Shown here: positions 13,101-21,365 of the stretch, in pieces
Layout of the letters: every line of letters begins with the position of its first letter
How positions within the stretch are numbered: the stretch's first letter is position 1
Origin: Galaxea fascicularis
Lineage: Eukaryota; Cnidaria; Anthozoa; Scleractinia; Euphylliidae
Direction of reading: 5' to 3'
Length of the DNA stretch: 64,000 nucleotides
NCBI GenBank assembly: GCA_948470475.1
Contig: OX419341.1
Span: forward strand, 23,533,707-23,597,706
The notes under the pieces: generated by a model
Databases searched by the model: none
What the model saw: only the letters and a program-made list of their open reading frames with translations
What the model was told of the DNA's origin: nothing
Program-made: the position numbers and the translations under genes

Positions 13101-14303
13101 TATTTTCCTACACACTCATAAAATCAGACCAGCAAGATTTACTGAATCATCCACATCTCATGACAATGTATCCTACTCTTTCACTTAGCAGTGTTACAAG
13201 CTTTGTAGTATTGCAGCACAAGGAGTTTTCCCACAAGGCTGTCATTATTTGGGATCAGATCCATGGCTAGTTGACAGAAAACAGTATATTGACAAAACCA
13301 CTACAGCAAATTCCCTGAAATCCTGTCTATCTGTGTCTACCTCACCAATAATTGGTCACAGCCCTGTTGTCAAGTTTTACAGAGTCCACTCCCTGAGTTT
13401 ACAAAAGTGACAAGCACATTGTTGAACATCTGGGATAGCAGTACACCTGTTGTACCCAAGGAGTTTTACGCTGGCTGACATTAGAGAGAAAATGGAGCAA
13501 CCACAAAAGAGCAGAGAGATGCATCTTGGCTGAATTCAATAAAAAGACCACAAAACAAATTCCAAGAAAAAGCGCGGAATTTTAGGTAACTCAAAATAAG
13601 TCAAGTTTCATTTGGGTGGGACAAAAAAACAATACTGAGAGCTTTTCAGCTGTTCGTACATACATCAATGTATTGTTTAAACTGGACACACTCAAGTTTT
13701 CACACGCTCTTTAAGCGTTTCTGTCAGCAGAATGTATCAAGCAACCAAAGAAAAGCAAGAAATTAAAGTTTTATTATCTCTGGAAAGGATGCCGCGTGAC
13801 TTTTCAGTCAAAGCCTATTCAAACATGCATGCATCCATCTGCATGAACTTACACATATGAATAAAGAATATGCGGCCGTTATTTCAATGCAAACTACAGT
13901 ACACCCACAGCCAACTTACCAACGAGCATAAATTACATCCACAACCTTGTGTGTACAATTACCTGCTCTCAAATTCGCTTCGTTCGGCAAAAGGTTCCGC
14001 AAAGAAAACTGAGTCCTCGTGTTCTAAAGCAATGACCGGCGGTGTATACGACTCCGTTTCGACTGCTTTCTTCTTTTCCTTGCTCTGTCAAACGTTAAAA
14101 ATACGAAGCGAAATTAACGTTGGTACATCTCTGAAGCACGCAAAGGAGGATTGCCTTTTTCTTACCTTATCTTCTGGCTCATTTTCGCTGTCTACTTCAA
14201 CATCATCTTCGTCATCATCGCTAACGTCTTCAGCAACTGACAAAGTACAAGTACAAAGAAGTGCTACAACTCCAAGATACACGACCAACTTACTAAGCCG
14301 CAT
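1021..14303 (-). CDS. CANX: Calnexin, ER membrane lectin chaperone (14 exons, tail beyond left edge)
   Basis: Calnexin holds monoglucosylated glycoproteins in the ER while they fold, together with ERp57. Coding exons in gene order are 14166-14303, 13963-14084, 10156-10214, 9359-9423, 8966-9042, 8411-8492, 7377-7445, 6646-7002, 6075-6186, 5118-5230, 3582-3656, 2524-2627, 1424-1469 and 1021-1143. All have GT/AG borders and their phases join without a break into 514 codons. Visible parts are a signal peptide, an acidic N-terminus, the lectin domain with [10 protein letters not shown] and PDKCGED (the conserved disulfide pair), a P-domain arm with four acidic motif-1 repeats (type [12 protein letters not shown]) and four motif-2 repeats (type [14 protein letters not shown]), and a membrane segment at about residues 489-510. 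Four plus four repeats and the membrane segment mark calnexin rather than calreticulin (three plus three, soluble). The cytosolic tail is outside the window. Confidence 0.97.
1424..1469 (-). CDS. CANX: Calnexin exon 13: short lumenal linker
   Basis: A 46-nt exon coding for [15 protein letters not shown] after the split serine. Its phases fit both neighbours. The donor is GTCAGT, weaker than the others. Confidence 0.85.
1562..2153 (-). mobile_element. Solo LTR of a retrotransposon in a calnexin intron
   Basis: A 592-base unit begins TGTTACGA and ends TCGTAACA, the TG...CA ends of an LTR. It is flanked by the direct repeat GTTGG (1557-1561 and 2154-2158), a 5-bp target duplication. On the minus strand it has a TATATAAG box near 1940 and an AATAAA near 1652, so it lies in the same direction as calnexin. 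No gag or pol code follows, so it is the remnant left by recombination between two LTRs. Short near-repeats of an ACGACCTCTGTCA type lie at about 1720-1855. Confidence 0.85.
2524..2627 (-). CDS. CANX: Calnexin exon 12: final lectin strand
   Basis: It codes for [20 protein letters not shown] and [14 protein letters not shown], matching the family's [18 protein letters not shown] stretch. It is 104 nt long and ends in phase 2. Confidence 0.95.
3002..3178. mobile_element. Small CAG...CTG element with 6-bp target duplication (AAAGGA)
   Basis: The ends are the inverted repeat CAGGGTTTTCAA and TTGAAAACCCTG. Directly outside both ends stands AAAGGA (2996-3001, 3179-3184). It carries no transposase. 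An open hydrophobic frame inside it on the minus strand is a by-product. Confidence 0.85.
3582..3656 (-). CDS. CANX: Calnexin exon 11: last motif-2 repeat
   Basis: Twenty-five residues, [20 protein letters not shown] then KMTAI, closing the P-domain hairpin and returning to the lectin fold. It is in phase 0 at both ends. Confidence 0.95.
3712..3812. repeat. Degenerate element with CTGTCATTAA / TTATGACAG ends
   Basis: The segment opens GCTGTCATTAATGG and closes TTATGACAGCCC. The ends resemble the better preserved element at 59058-59222. No clear target duplication is seen. Confidence 0.4.
3991..4885. mobile_element. MITE, GGGC-ended, 3-bp target duplication AAT
   Basis: An 895-base element with inverted ends of 26 bases (two mismatches) that begin GGGCGATTCCAG. 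AAT stands on both sides (3988-3990, 4886-4888). Interior G-rich tracts repeat the theme of GGAATTCTGAAGG next to poly-G. Related ends occur at about 37967-38112. GGGC ends with a 3-bp duplication resemble PIF/Harbinger-derived MITEs. Confidence 0.75.
5118..5230 (-). CDS. CANX: Calnexin exon 10: motif-2 repeats
   Basis: It carries a cysteine pair (PKCEKGGC) and two motif-2 repeats, [14 protein letters not shown] and [14 protein letters not shown]. It is 113 nt long and ends in phase 0. Confidence 0.95.
5628..5693. repeat. Two adjacent perfect palindromes
   Basis: Arms 5628-5647 and 5651-5670 are exact reverse complements of 20 bases with a TAA spacer. A second palindrome of 13-base arms overlaps at 5667-5693. 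They would form a double hairpin or cruciform and are probably the core of an old MITE. Confidence 0.75.
6075..6186 (-). CDS. CANX: Calnexin exon 9: P-domain, last motif-1 and first motif-2 repeat
   Basis: It reads [20 protein letters not shown], then [17 protein letters not shown]. The tip of the P-domain hairpin, where ERp57 docks in the family, lies at this border. It is 112 nt long and ends in phase 1. Confidence 0.95.
6235..6606. mobile_element. Tc1/mariner-type MITE with TA target duplication
   Basis: Ends CTGTATTTCCTCTA and the inverse TAGAGGAAATATGG are flanked by TA (6233-6234, 6607-6608). The 372-base interior is G-rich, without code. It sits in the intron between calnexin exons 8 and 9. 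Confidence 0.7.
6646..7002 (-). CDS. CANX: Calnexin exon 8: end of lectin domain and first P-domain repeats
   Basis: The largest exon (119 residues). It starts [20 protein letters not shown], includes the [20 protein letters not shown] strand, and ends in the P-domain with the first motif-1 repeats ([24 protein letters not shown]). The repetitive acidic code also leaves open frames on the other strands, which are shadows. Confidence 0.96.
7153..7322. repeat. GTTGAAC/GTTCAAC-rich repeat
   Basis: The segment is built of many direct and inverted GTTGAAC words and starts and ends with similar direct copies (TGTTGAACAGTGTGTCAT; TGTTGAACCGTGTATCAT). It is repeat DNA of unknown class in a calnexin intron. 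Confidence 0.5.
7377..7445 (-). CDS. CANX: Calnexin exon 7
   Basis: It codes for 23 residues, [19 protein letters not shown] and EDKK, with the second disulfide cysteine. It is in phase 0 at both ends. Confidence 0.95.
8126..8299. repeat. Repeat family A, copy 1 (GGGCTGTGCTCTA ends)
   Basis: It shares with 53275-53430 the inverted ends of the type AGGGCTGTGCTCTAA and the inner word CAGTCGCCCCTGG (here as its complement). It looks like a hAT-type MITE. A partial third copy lies near 4610-4665. Confidence 0.6.
8411..8492 (-). CDS. CANX: Calnexin exon 6: glycan-binding core
   Basis: It codes for [20 protein letters not shown], the most conserved lectin motif, with the first cysteine of the disulfide. 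It is 82 nt long and ends in phase 0. Confidence 0.95.
8966..9042 (-). CDS. CANX: Calnexin exon 5
   Basis: It codes for [18 protein letters not shown] and the following KDKPLVVQ, the conserved lectin-core helix and strand. It is 77 nt long and ends in phase 2. Confidence 0.94.
9359..9423 (-). CDS. CANX: Calnexin exon 4
   Basis: It codes for the [20 protein letters not shown] region, matching the family's GDKGLVL stretch. It is 65 nt long and ends in phase 0. Confidence 0.93.
9697..9926. mobile_element. MITE family B, copy 1
   Basis: About 230 bases with ends GGGCCCGTTTCTCGAAA and the degenerate inverse TTTCAAGAAATGAGC. The same interior (CTGAAAAGCCATTTC, GGCAAAATTTCATGCC) recurs at 17053-17281 and 21806-22030. 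No code inside. Confidence 0.7.
10156..10214 (-). CDS. CANX: Calnexin exon 3
   Basis: It codes for [20 protein letters not shown], the conserved strand after the opening tryptophan. It is 59 nt long and ends in phase 1. Confidence 0.93.
10495..10737. mobile_element. MITE family C, copy 1, target duplication TAA
   Basis: A 243-base element with ends of the type TACCCCATTCACACCAA and inverse, flanked by TAA (10492-10494, 10738-10740). A second, interrupted copy is at 15483-15973. Confidence 0.75.
10830..11037 (-). repeat. Left tandem array of the foldback element (10 units)
   Basis: Ten copies of a 20-22 base unit with core TTGATTCTTTGAAACG. Third-position drift among units is random, so the open frames through the array (KESS/RFKE repeats) are not genes. 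Confidence 0.9.
11085..11929. mobile_element. Nested MITE with TTA target duplication
   Basis: An 845-base element with ends GGGCC... and related inverse; both subterminal regions carry TCTTCATAT and AGCCCGGTTNACCGGGCT. TTA flanks it (11082-11084, 11930-11932). It interrupts the foldback element and is therefore younger than it. The ends fit PIF/Harbinger-type MITEs. Confidence 0.75.
12206..12616 (+). repeat. Right tandem array of the foldback element (19 units)
   Basis: Nineteen copies of the unit with core TTTCAAAGAATCAAGTTT, inverted relative to the left array and almost twice as long, so the arrays have expanded or shrunk independently. Several overlapping open frames come from the repeat period and are not genes. 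Confidence 0.9.
12655..13962. other. Remainder of calnexin intron 2
   Basis: Unique AT-rich DNA. A 78-codon open frame at 13034-13270 has no recognisable domain. No further gene or clear repeat is seen. Confidence 0.6.
13963..14084 (-). CDS. CANX: Calnexin exon 2: start of lectin domain
   Basis: It begins [16 protein letters not shown] and runs into the conserved [16 protein letters not shown] stretch that opens the jelly-roll. It is 122 nt long and ends in phase 2. Confidence 0.93.
14166..14303 (-). CDS. CANX: Calnexin exon 1: signal peptide and acidic N-terminus
   Basis: The exon codes for 46 residues starting [17 protein letters not shown], a typical signal peptide, followed by an Asp/Glu-rich run. 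The donor is GTAAG and the exon ends in phase 0. This is the only ATG that puts a signal peptide in frame with the lectin exons. Confidence 0.95.
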
Positions 14304-14433
14304 GACAAAGAAAGATTCGCGTCAGATTACTATTTCGAGGCTGTGTCTAAAGTTTTAAGATTTAAAAGGACGAGAAGGAAGTGTTGAGGAACCAAGCCAC
14401 AAAAACGCTGAAGAGAGAAATTCAAATCAGACG

Positions 14434-14452
14434 CGTGGATGAAACTGAATGG
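14434..14452 (-). promoter_or_regulatory. ER-stress-element-like site upstream of calnexin
   Basis: On the calnexin sense strand the bases read CCATT, nine bases, then CCACG. This is one mismatch from the ER stress element consensus CCAAT-N9-CCACG bound by NF-Y and ATF6. It lies about 130-150 bases before the start codon. Such elements drive ER chaperone genes in vertebrates; function here is inferred from position and sequence only. Confidence 0.4.
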
Positions 14453-14702
14453 TCGAGAGAAGCGACACATGCCTGCTAAGCCGGGAAGGACTGGACGCGG
14501 ATAAAAAAAACTGGAATTTCCGCTTCTGCCTCGGGACTGGGGGAGGGGACGGGGCGCCGATACGCGATAGTGAAAAAATAATTATTGTGCCACTTTTTTC
14601 TTTTTGTTTGTTTGTTTGTTTTTGTTTTTGTTTTTCATCATTGAAAATGGTTTCACTATATAACCAATTCTGGTAACTGCTCAAAAAGAGAAGTGCCTGG
14701 TA

Positions 14703-14905
14703 TTTATAGAGGAGGGAGGAACAGAGTAGGGAGGAGGGAGAAATGGCCCAAAAAAAGTTGGGAGGAGGGAGAAATAGGGGGGAAAAGTAGGGAGGAGGAA
14801 GAAAAAGAAAAGTTGGGAGTAGGGAGAATTGAACTGGATGGACCTGGATGAGTAGGGAGGAGGGAGAAATTGGCTCAGAAAGTAGGGAGAAGGGAGATTT
14901 ACTTC
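14703..14905. repeat. Purine-rich minisatellite
   Basis: About 200 bases almost free of C and T on the plus strand, made of repeated GTAGGGAGGAGGGAGAAA-like units broken by short pyrimidine patches. It lies between the calnexin promoter and a beta-galactosidase fragment. The complementary open frame (F/P/S-rich) is low-complexity noise. Confidence 0.8.
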
Positions 14906-15029
14906 CCCTCTTTATATACTCGCGCTGACTGAGCAGTTCAGCTCGACATCGATTTAATTGAACTGAGGTCTGATTTGTCTGATTTGTGGTGCTCCATAGG
15001 AGAGAAGGAGAGCGCTCTCTCCATTTTTC

Positions 15030-15350
15030 CAGGGCGAGCAATCACCAAAAGTCCAATACTGTTCGCAAGTTCGATAAAACTCACAAAATCTGCATCGCCT
15101 TCAAAGTTGTATCGGCCCTGAATTGGTTCGTGCACATTCCAAGCGATATCACTTTCGACAACGTTTTAAAAACCACCAGCCGTTTCATCTTCACGAGACT
15201 GTCTTCCCAGTAGAAACGAGGAACTCTGAAGTAATGCATGCTCCCGGCGGTGTAACGAGATGGTTCTCCACCTTTGAGGGAACGATCGTTTTCGTAGTCG
15301 ATAATAAAAGAACGTTCCTCTGAATACTGTAAAATGCACAAAAAGGAGTA
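15030..15350 (-). pseudogene. Beta-galactosidase 5' fragment (decayed)
   Basis: Reading on the minus strand from about 15350, it matches the N-terminus of the intact copies: [20 protein letters not shown] and then [10 protein letters not shown]. The frame breaks near the [10 protein letters not shown] position (here KMKRLVV), and the next frame resumes [19 protein letters not shown] and LANSIGLLVIARPG. Homology stops at about 15030, before the catalytic region. It is a truncated copy with a frameshift and substitutions. Confidence 0.9.
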
Positions 15351-15482
15351 ATTGCAGAACACCCTACCACATCGAGTCCATCGCAGTAAGAAATAAAGGC
15401 AAGGGATGAAGCTGTCTTAGTTGCTGGTTACCGACGCGATACCCGGTACGCAGTGAGTAATGACATGAGAAGAAGCTGTTAT

Positions 15483-15973
15483 ACCCCCATTCACACCAAC
15501 TAAACGTGTTTAATTAAACCAGGTTTAGAAAAATGAAAACTGTAAAATAAAAACTGGAACTAAGGGCCGCGTTGTTCAAAGCCCGATTAAGCTAACCCAG
15601 GGTTAGCGAGAATTTTGATTTCAGTTTTGTATATTTTTGGTTAGGTAATTTGTTTATATTGTTTGCCCTGCAGTTTTGAGCTGTAGTAATCTCAAACTAC
15701 ACCAAAAAATAGTGGTGAAAAACGTTGTCAAATAAGAAAACGTAATGCTTCAGTTAACGTTTAACCCTGGGTTAACGTTAACCGGCTTTCGAACAACCCG
15801 GCCCAGGTTTTTATGCAGGATTTAGATGAACTTAAACATGTTCTTTAATTTGCGTTGAGTTTGTAACAAAAAAACATTAGTAAACAGCTTTTATAAAGAA
15901 AACCAATTTTGAAATATGTTTCAAGTAACTAAACAGCTTTTAAACATATTTAAGCTTTGGTGTGAACAGGGCA
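15483..15973. mobile_element. MITE family C, copy 2, split by a nested element
   Basis: Same family as 10495-10737 (TTCACACCAACTAAACNTG, CTTAAACATGTTCTTTAAT). It is interrupted at 15564-15804. Confidence 0.75.
15564..15804. mobile_element. Nested MITE with GGGCCGNGTTGTTC ends
   Basis: About 241 bases with inverted ends GGGCCGCGTTGTTCAAAG and GGGCCGGGTTGTTCGAAAG, plus inner inverted GGGTTAACGTTAAC-like repeats. Comparison with the uninterrupted family C copy at 10495-10737 shows the insertion point. Confidence 0.75.
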
Positions 15974-16299
15974 TAACATAACAAATTAGTTGTCGCAGTG
16001 AGTAATATATGCAAGAGAAGAAACTGTCTTAAGCCTTGTTTACACAACAAAGTTTTTGGGTCCAGCACTCCTAAATTTTGGCACGCAGGCCAATAATTCA
16101 TGGCACGGCACTCCTAATTTTGCCATGTAAAAGCAAATTTTACCGGTCCGCGTGCCCAAAAACTGAAAACTCTGGGGCGGATCGACCGGTTACCTCGGGC
16201 ATAAGTGACAAACGTACTTCAACTTGAATTAATTAGTTTATGCGTACCGCTTAGCCGGCTACGAAAAACTTTGTTGGAATGGCAGGGTATTTCTGCAGT

Positions 16300-16808
16300 T
16301 AAGCCATCACAAAAAAGCCAACAGTGGGAGGAAAACTTTCAACAGCGCCATCACTATCTTCTTGAAGGAATATCGTGTGACGAGCGCTACAGTAAAGACG
16401 TGCATAAAAGAACAAGTGGTTAAGAACACTCGGGCTGAAATTTGGTTAAAAAGTACCATAGACATAAGAACACATTCAGCCTGAAAAATGAAAATTGTTC
16501 TTATATAAAAAGCTGGATGGCATGAGTTACTGAGTTAGATACTATTTATTATTAAAAACTTCAAAGAACGTAGCACAGATTGTTTCACTGCAGTTATAGG
16601 AATTTTCAAGGTACATTGTTTTTGCACTTTGCTTGAGATTCTAAGAACACCTTAAGAACACTTTCAGGCTGATTTTGCAGAAAACACGTGATAAATAAGG
16701 ACAAGATCAGCCTGAACCCCCAAAACATGTGTTCTTTTATGCAGGTTTTTACTGTATCTATATCTTGTTATGAGCGTGACATGATGCACCATTTACGAAA
16801 AGTTCCCG
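16300..16808 (-). pseudogene. Beta-galactosidase promoter and signal-peptide fragment, split by a MITE
   Basis: On the minus strand, 16808-16757 matches the region just upstream of the plus-strand gene (TCGTAAATGGTGCATCATGT, then ACGCTCATAACAAGATATA). After a MITE (16390-16754), 16387-16300 matches its start: GTGATGGCGCTGTTGAAAG coding MALLKVFLPLLAFL and then a stop. It is a dead copy of promoter plus signal peptide. Its preserved ATG corresponds to the downstream ATG of the intact gene. Confidence 0.85.
16390..16754. mobile_element. Tc1/mariner-type MITE inside the fragment
   Basis: Ends CAGTAAAGACGTGCATAAAA and a related inverse, with TA on each side (16388-16389, 16755-16756). The intact paralogous sequence at 24548-24568 shows a single TA at this spot, a clean empty site. 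Confidence 0.9.
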
Positions 16809-17052
16809 AAAATCTGGATTGCGATGATATGTAGTTGAACTTTTGGCTCTTCCCGGCACGAACGGAAATTCTGAAAAGGTTGTGCTTCTCCCGGTTGAAA
16901 CATTCCGAGTGGAATATCAAGTGATGTTTTTGATACCATTACCATCATGGCATCTTTTGCAATTGGTATTCTTTGGCAATTGTTTTTCAACTTTCAAAAA
17001 TTCTAGGGGGGCGGGGGTAGCCCCCCTGCCCCTCCCCCTGCTACGGATCCGA

Positions 17053-17281
17053 GGGGCCCGTTTCCTGTAAACTTTTCGGGGCCGAAAAGCTATTTCTAAA
17101 ACTGCGATTCGCTTATTCGCAAAAGCTAATCTTTTACTATTATTTCAAGATACAGTGTACGAAAAGGCAAATTCGTCGCAAAATTTCATGCCTAAAATAG
17201 CGTCTTCGTTTTTAAGATACGAAGGAAACTATAGCACCCGAAATGCACCCGTATAGTTTCGGGAGTTTCAAGACACACTCC
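17053..17281. mobile_element. MITE family B, copy 2
   Basis: Same family as 9697-9926: GGGGCCCGTTTCC at the left, CGGGAGTTTCAAGACAC at the right, and the shared interior with AAAATTTCATGCC. Confidence 0.7.
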
Positions 17282-19042
17282 TACTACTACTTGCTTGCAC
17301 AAAGGTTCTCTTTATTGTACTGTTTGCATGACAAGAATCGCGTGACTTTGGTTCAAACGTCGTGTCATTGTCTATAGTAAACCACAGGCAGCCCAAGATC
17401 ACTACGAGTTGCATACATAAAGGTTTGTATGGGAATCCAGGTTATAGATTCAAGAAAATAAATACTCGCAGAAATTCTCAATAAAAAACGCCTTACCTTA
17501 TTTATATGGTGTGTTCTTGCTTGCTGTGTGGTTATTTTCCCGATCCGATGCCATTTTAGCGATTTCTTTCATTTCTGAGTTTCCACTCTTAACTCAGACA
17601 CTCAGAAATGAAAGAAATCGCTAACAGTCAACAATTGAGCAAAATTCTTCAAATTGAGAAAAATTTACTGAATTGAGCCACAAGGTTAAAGCAACCGTCA
17701 CAAATTAGATGACATGATGTTCTTTTTATTGGAAACCTCAACTGAATATTAATTTCGCTAAATTACCTACATGCAAAAGTCTACTACCACATTAACAATA
17801 AGTCTTTTTGTGATAAGTAGTACTAAATGCATATCAACCACCCTCCAAAAATTATTTAATTCATAGCCATGAGTAAATCTAAATTGATGTCCCCATCTGT
17901 AAACTTCAATATCAACATGTGTAATCTCCACACTGCTCTTCATACATTTTCTATTGTGATGAGGAGAATTTGTTCATTTGCTGATCACTTCTTTTTTCTC
18001 ACAACCTTCATGTTTGATTGAGCAGTATTGCTATAAGGAGAAATTAAACACTTATCACTCTTAGGGATTCAAGGGTTAACTTCCTTGCCCCCATGTTGAT
18101 CGAACTGGGAACATACTAGGTGATATCACAAACTGCTGTAATTCCCAGGCAATTTTTGCACAACCCCACTTCAAGAATTATTGACAGCCCTGCCTTACTG
18201 TAAAATGTGATTATAAAAATAATAAACATGCACTGAATACCATTAATAAACGTGTAACATGCAACACCCACCAGCAATAGCTTGTGCTGAAGGGTTTAAC
18301 TAACTATTTATTTATTTAATATTAATTTATTTCCTTTGCTTTATTCATCAAGCCAAATTAAATCTCATTAACATTTTAATATTGAATAACTGCAGAGCAG
18401 AGAAAACAATTCCTGTTGGTGCAATGCATTCAATGTTTCCATGCAACTGACATCTCTTACTTGGCTTGTATCCTCTTCCCTAAACCTCTTCACACAATCT
18501 AAAAGATCACCTATTCATGCCAGCCTCATTACCATGCATTAGAAGTACATATGTCTAGGTGCCTAAAACCCCACGTATGTGCCATAACATTTTTCTACTC
18601 CAATAAATGTTCAAGAATTGTGTGCTTTACATCACTGTAATGCATGCACCCCACATCATGCTACAACACATGCAGGATTCATCACAAGTGTGTGATGTAT
18701 GAGCAAAACATTGGACATATCACTAAGGACATAATGTAAAAATGACATGAAATATCTGATTCAATCCATTTTTCTTTCATCAACAGACTTCGGATATGAA
18801 AGCTTTAATAAATTTCTGGGGCATTTTATAAAAGAAAAAATTCTTGTTTTTATACATTGTTGAAAGATGTAAGCACTTGGGAATTTTACGAACACTCAAG
18901 ACAAGTGTGAGAAGCACTCACTTATGGCTTGTGCTTTTCTACACTTTCATGTTCTTAAACATTCTTGCCTGCTTAACAGATAACTTGACAATAGATTTAA
19001 CACATTTCTTCTTTCTATGGCAATAACTTATTGAGAGCAGTT
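17282..19042. other. Intergenic DNA 3' of beta-galactosidase 1
   Basis: Contains a long hairpin with 24-base arms (17556-17579 and 17601-17624), a copy of dispersed repeat family D (about 17930-18085), and AT-rich unique DNA. No gene is recognised. Confidence 0.6.
17930..18085. repeat. Repeat family D, copy 1
   Basis: Shares GAGGAGAATTTGTTCA, TTGATCACTTCTTTTTTCTC-like and AGAAATTAAACACTTATCAC-like words with 57455-57545, 59880-60215 and 62265-62415. Dispersed non-coding repeat. Confidence 0.7.
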
Positions 19043-20950
19043 TTACAATATGGGATGAACAGGCCCATTTAGGGAAGGAGTGTCCTTAAACTCAACGAAA
19101 CAAGTTTCTGAAGATTTGCATGGAGCACCATCCAGTTCAAACAACATAACACTTGCAAATTTTGGCCCGAGTGACAGCACATTTGCTGGTACAAACATTG
19201 AAATCTGGGGACCAATCGCTGGCCAGTAACGACCTAAATTGAAGCCATTAACAAAAGCTTGCCCTTTGCTCCATCCAGGTAGGTAAAGAAAGGTGTCATG
19301 TGATGAATTTACAGGAAATTTCCCATAGAAAAAGGAAGGAGCATTAAAGTCATTCTTGCTTTCAACAGGATAGGAGGAAATGTCAAAGGTAGCTGAAAAC
19401 AGATTGTCCAAGTGAATGGGATATATCTGCCAGTTTATCAATATTGATCCATTTAATGTGACATTACCAAGGATACCCTTAGGGTCTGCGATGCCTTTAT
19501 TCCATCTCCCCATGTTCTCCACAAGAATATCGAGCTGCAATTTGTCATCAATTGTAAGAGTCACAGCCTGATCTTTAGGATGACGGTACAATGTAGCTTG
19601 GCGGGCTTTTCCAATGTAAATAATGGCTCGATCACGTACTAAGCTACTGATATTCATAACAACTCTTGATTGAGCAAATCTTGGAGGAATTTGTGTTCTG
19701 TAGAGAATGAATCCATAATTCTGTCCAATCTGTTCCATAGTTACAGGAAACGATGAATTCACAGGTCCATCAGGAGAAAGCTTTGGTAGAGCATCAAGGA
19801 ATGTAAACATTTGGGTCATCTGAACTTTACCATATGCAGACTTGGTAGTGTTTGGAGGAATGGGGATGTCGGGTATTTTTTCATGTCTTGCAATAGTCTC
19901 TCGCAGAATGTGAAATTTTGTAGTTGTGTCACCAGCTTCTGTCAAAGGGGCATCATAATCATAACTTGTAATACTTGTTATCAAACCACGAGAATCATTG
20001 AAAAAATGTCCACCGTTCATGAACCCAAAGTTAGTGCCTCCCTCATACATGTAAAAGTTAACAGAGGCATTCATGGACAGCATTTTATCAAGAGTCCTGG
20101 CAACAGCTTCTGCAGGCCGAGTTTGATGTGGTATATCCCAGCGGTCCAACCATCCTGGGTAAAACTCAGTGTTGACTAGGGGTCCCTTGGGGGAGAATTT
20201 GCGAGCACGTGCAAAGGCTTTCACTGGGTCTGTGTTAATTCCAAAGTCTAAAGTTGTGTATAAAGAGGGGATGGTACCACACTTTAATGCCGTTGGACCG
20301 TTGTTTGTAAAATAAACAGTATCATTACCAAGAAATTTACGAAACCATCGCTCAAGAAACTTTAAATAGTTAAGGTCACAAGCATCGTAATACCCATATT
20401 CATTCTCAACTTGAACTGCGATAATTGGCCCGCCGTTTGAATACAACTTTGGCCACAGTTTTGGCAAGAGAACGCCCAACCACGACTTAACATACGTGAG
20501 GTACTGTTCATTGTCCTTAGATCGCAAAACAATCGACGTATTTTTCAGCAACCATGGCGGATATCCACCAAACTCCCATTCTGCACAAATGTAAGGCCCG
20601 GGTCGAACAATCACCAGAAGTCCAACACTGTTTGCGAGTTCGATAAAACTTACAAGATCTGCATCGCCTTCAAAGTTGTATCGGCCGCGAACTGGTTCAT
20701 GCACATTCCAAGCAATGTAAGTTTGGACAGCGTTTAACCCACCAGCTTTCATCTTCATGAGCCTGTCTTTCCAGTAGAAACGAGGAACTCTGAAGTAATG
20801 AAAGCTGCCAGAAATGTAACGAAATGGTTGACCATCTTTAAGGAAACAATCATTTTCGTAGTCGATAATAAAAGAGCGCGCCTCAGAATACTGTAAAATG
20901 CACAAAAAAGCCAACAATGGAAGACAGACTTTAAATATTGTCATTCCCAT
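19043..20950 (-). CDS. GLB1: Beta-galactosidase-like GH35 enzyme 1, intronless
   Basis: A 635-residue GH35 glycosidase expected to remove terminal beta-linked galactose from glycans in lysosome or secretory space. The start at 20950 is chosen because it gives a signal peptide (MGMTIFKVCLPLLAFLCILQ) directly before the mature start [10 protein letters not shown]; the frame stays open 504 bases further up, but that extension has no resemblance to the family. The acid/base glutamate is in VQVENEYG (about residue 184) and the nucleophile in NTEFYPGW (about 262). The TIM barrel is followed by jelly-roll domains ending [19 protein letters not shown]. Several Asn-X-Ser/Thr sites suit secretion. Length fits animal GLB1/GLB1L. 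It has no introns, unlike most animal GLB1 genes, which suggests an origin by retrocopy. It is divergent from gene 2, 3.6 kb away. Confidence 0.95.
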   Translation of the reverse strand: MGMTIFKVCLPLLAFLCILQYSEARSFIIDYENDCFLKDGQPFRYISGSFHYFRVPRFYWKDRLMKMKAGGLNAVQTYIAWNVHEPVRGRYNFEGDADLVSFIELANSVGLLVIVRPGPYICAEWEFGGYPPWLLKNTSIVLRSKDNEQYLTYVKSWLGVLLPKLWPKLYSNGGPIIAVQVENEYGYYDACDLNYLKFLERWFRKFLGNDTVYFTNNGPTALKCGTIPSLYTTLDFGINTDPVKAFARARKFSPKGPLVNTEFYPGWLDRWDIPHQTRPAEAVARTLDKMLSMNASVNFYMYEGGTNFGFMNGGHFFNDSRGLITSITSYDYDAPLTEAGDTTTKFHILRETIARHEKIPDIPIPPNTTKSAYGKVQMTQMFTFLDALPKLSPDGPVNSSFPVTMEQIGQNYGFILYRTQIPPRFAQSRVVMNISSLVRDRAIIYIGKARQATLYRHPKDQAVTLTIDDKLQLDILVENMGRWNKGIADPKGILGNVTLNGSILINWQIYPIHLDNLFSATFDISSYPVESKNDFNAPSFFYGKFPVNSSHDTFLYLPGWSKGQAFVNGFNLGRYWPAIGPQISMFVPANVLSLGPKFASVMLFELDGAPCKSSETCFVEFKDTPSLNGPVHPIL

Positions 20951-21365
20951 CTTGTTTCTTTCTTTCCAAGAGCTCTCTTGTAACCAGTGAGTCTCGTTTG
21001 CGTCTCCCCGTTCGCGTGACTTTATGCACAACTTAAGAAGTCTCGTGATCATCAGCAGTCGGGTCCCGGACGTCCCAGGTATCCTGTGTTTTTCACGTGA
21101 CATCAGTCGAAAACAGATGGCAGGGAGCAGGGAGTTTGTTGTTGGTTCTCTTCTATGCTCCAAGAAGTTTTTCTCCGGGTACTCCGGTTTTCCCCTCTCC
21201 TCAAAAACCAACACTTCGTAATTCCGATTCGATCCGGAATACTTGCTTAGTAGTTTGTCATGACGTTTGTCGTGCAAATTGCGGTTATCCACGGTTTTTA
21301 ACGCCATCTTGACTGGGGGGACAAATTGGGCTAAAATTACAATAAATGTATGGGACTTTAGCCGT

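Noticed and set aside
14427..15041. 204-codon open frame on the minus strand
   Set aside because: Low-complexity translation of the purine-rich minisatellite and flanks.
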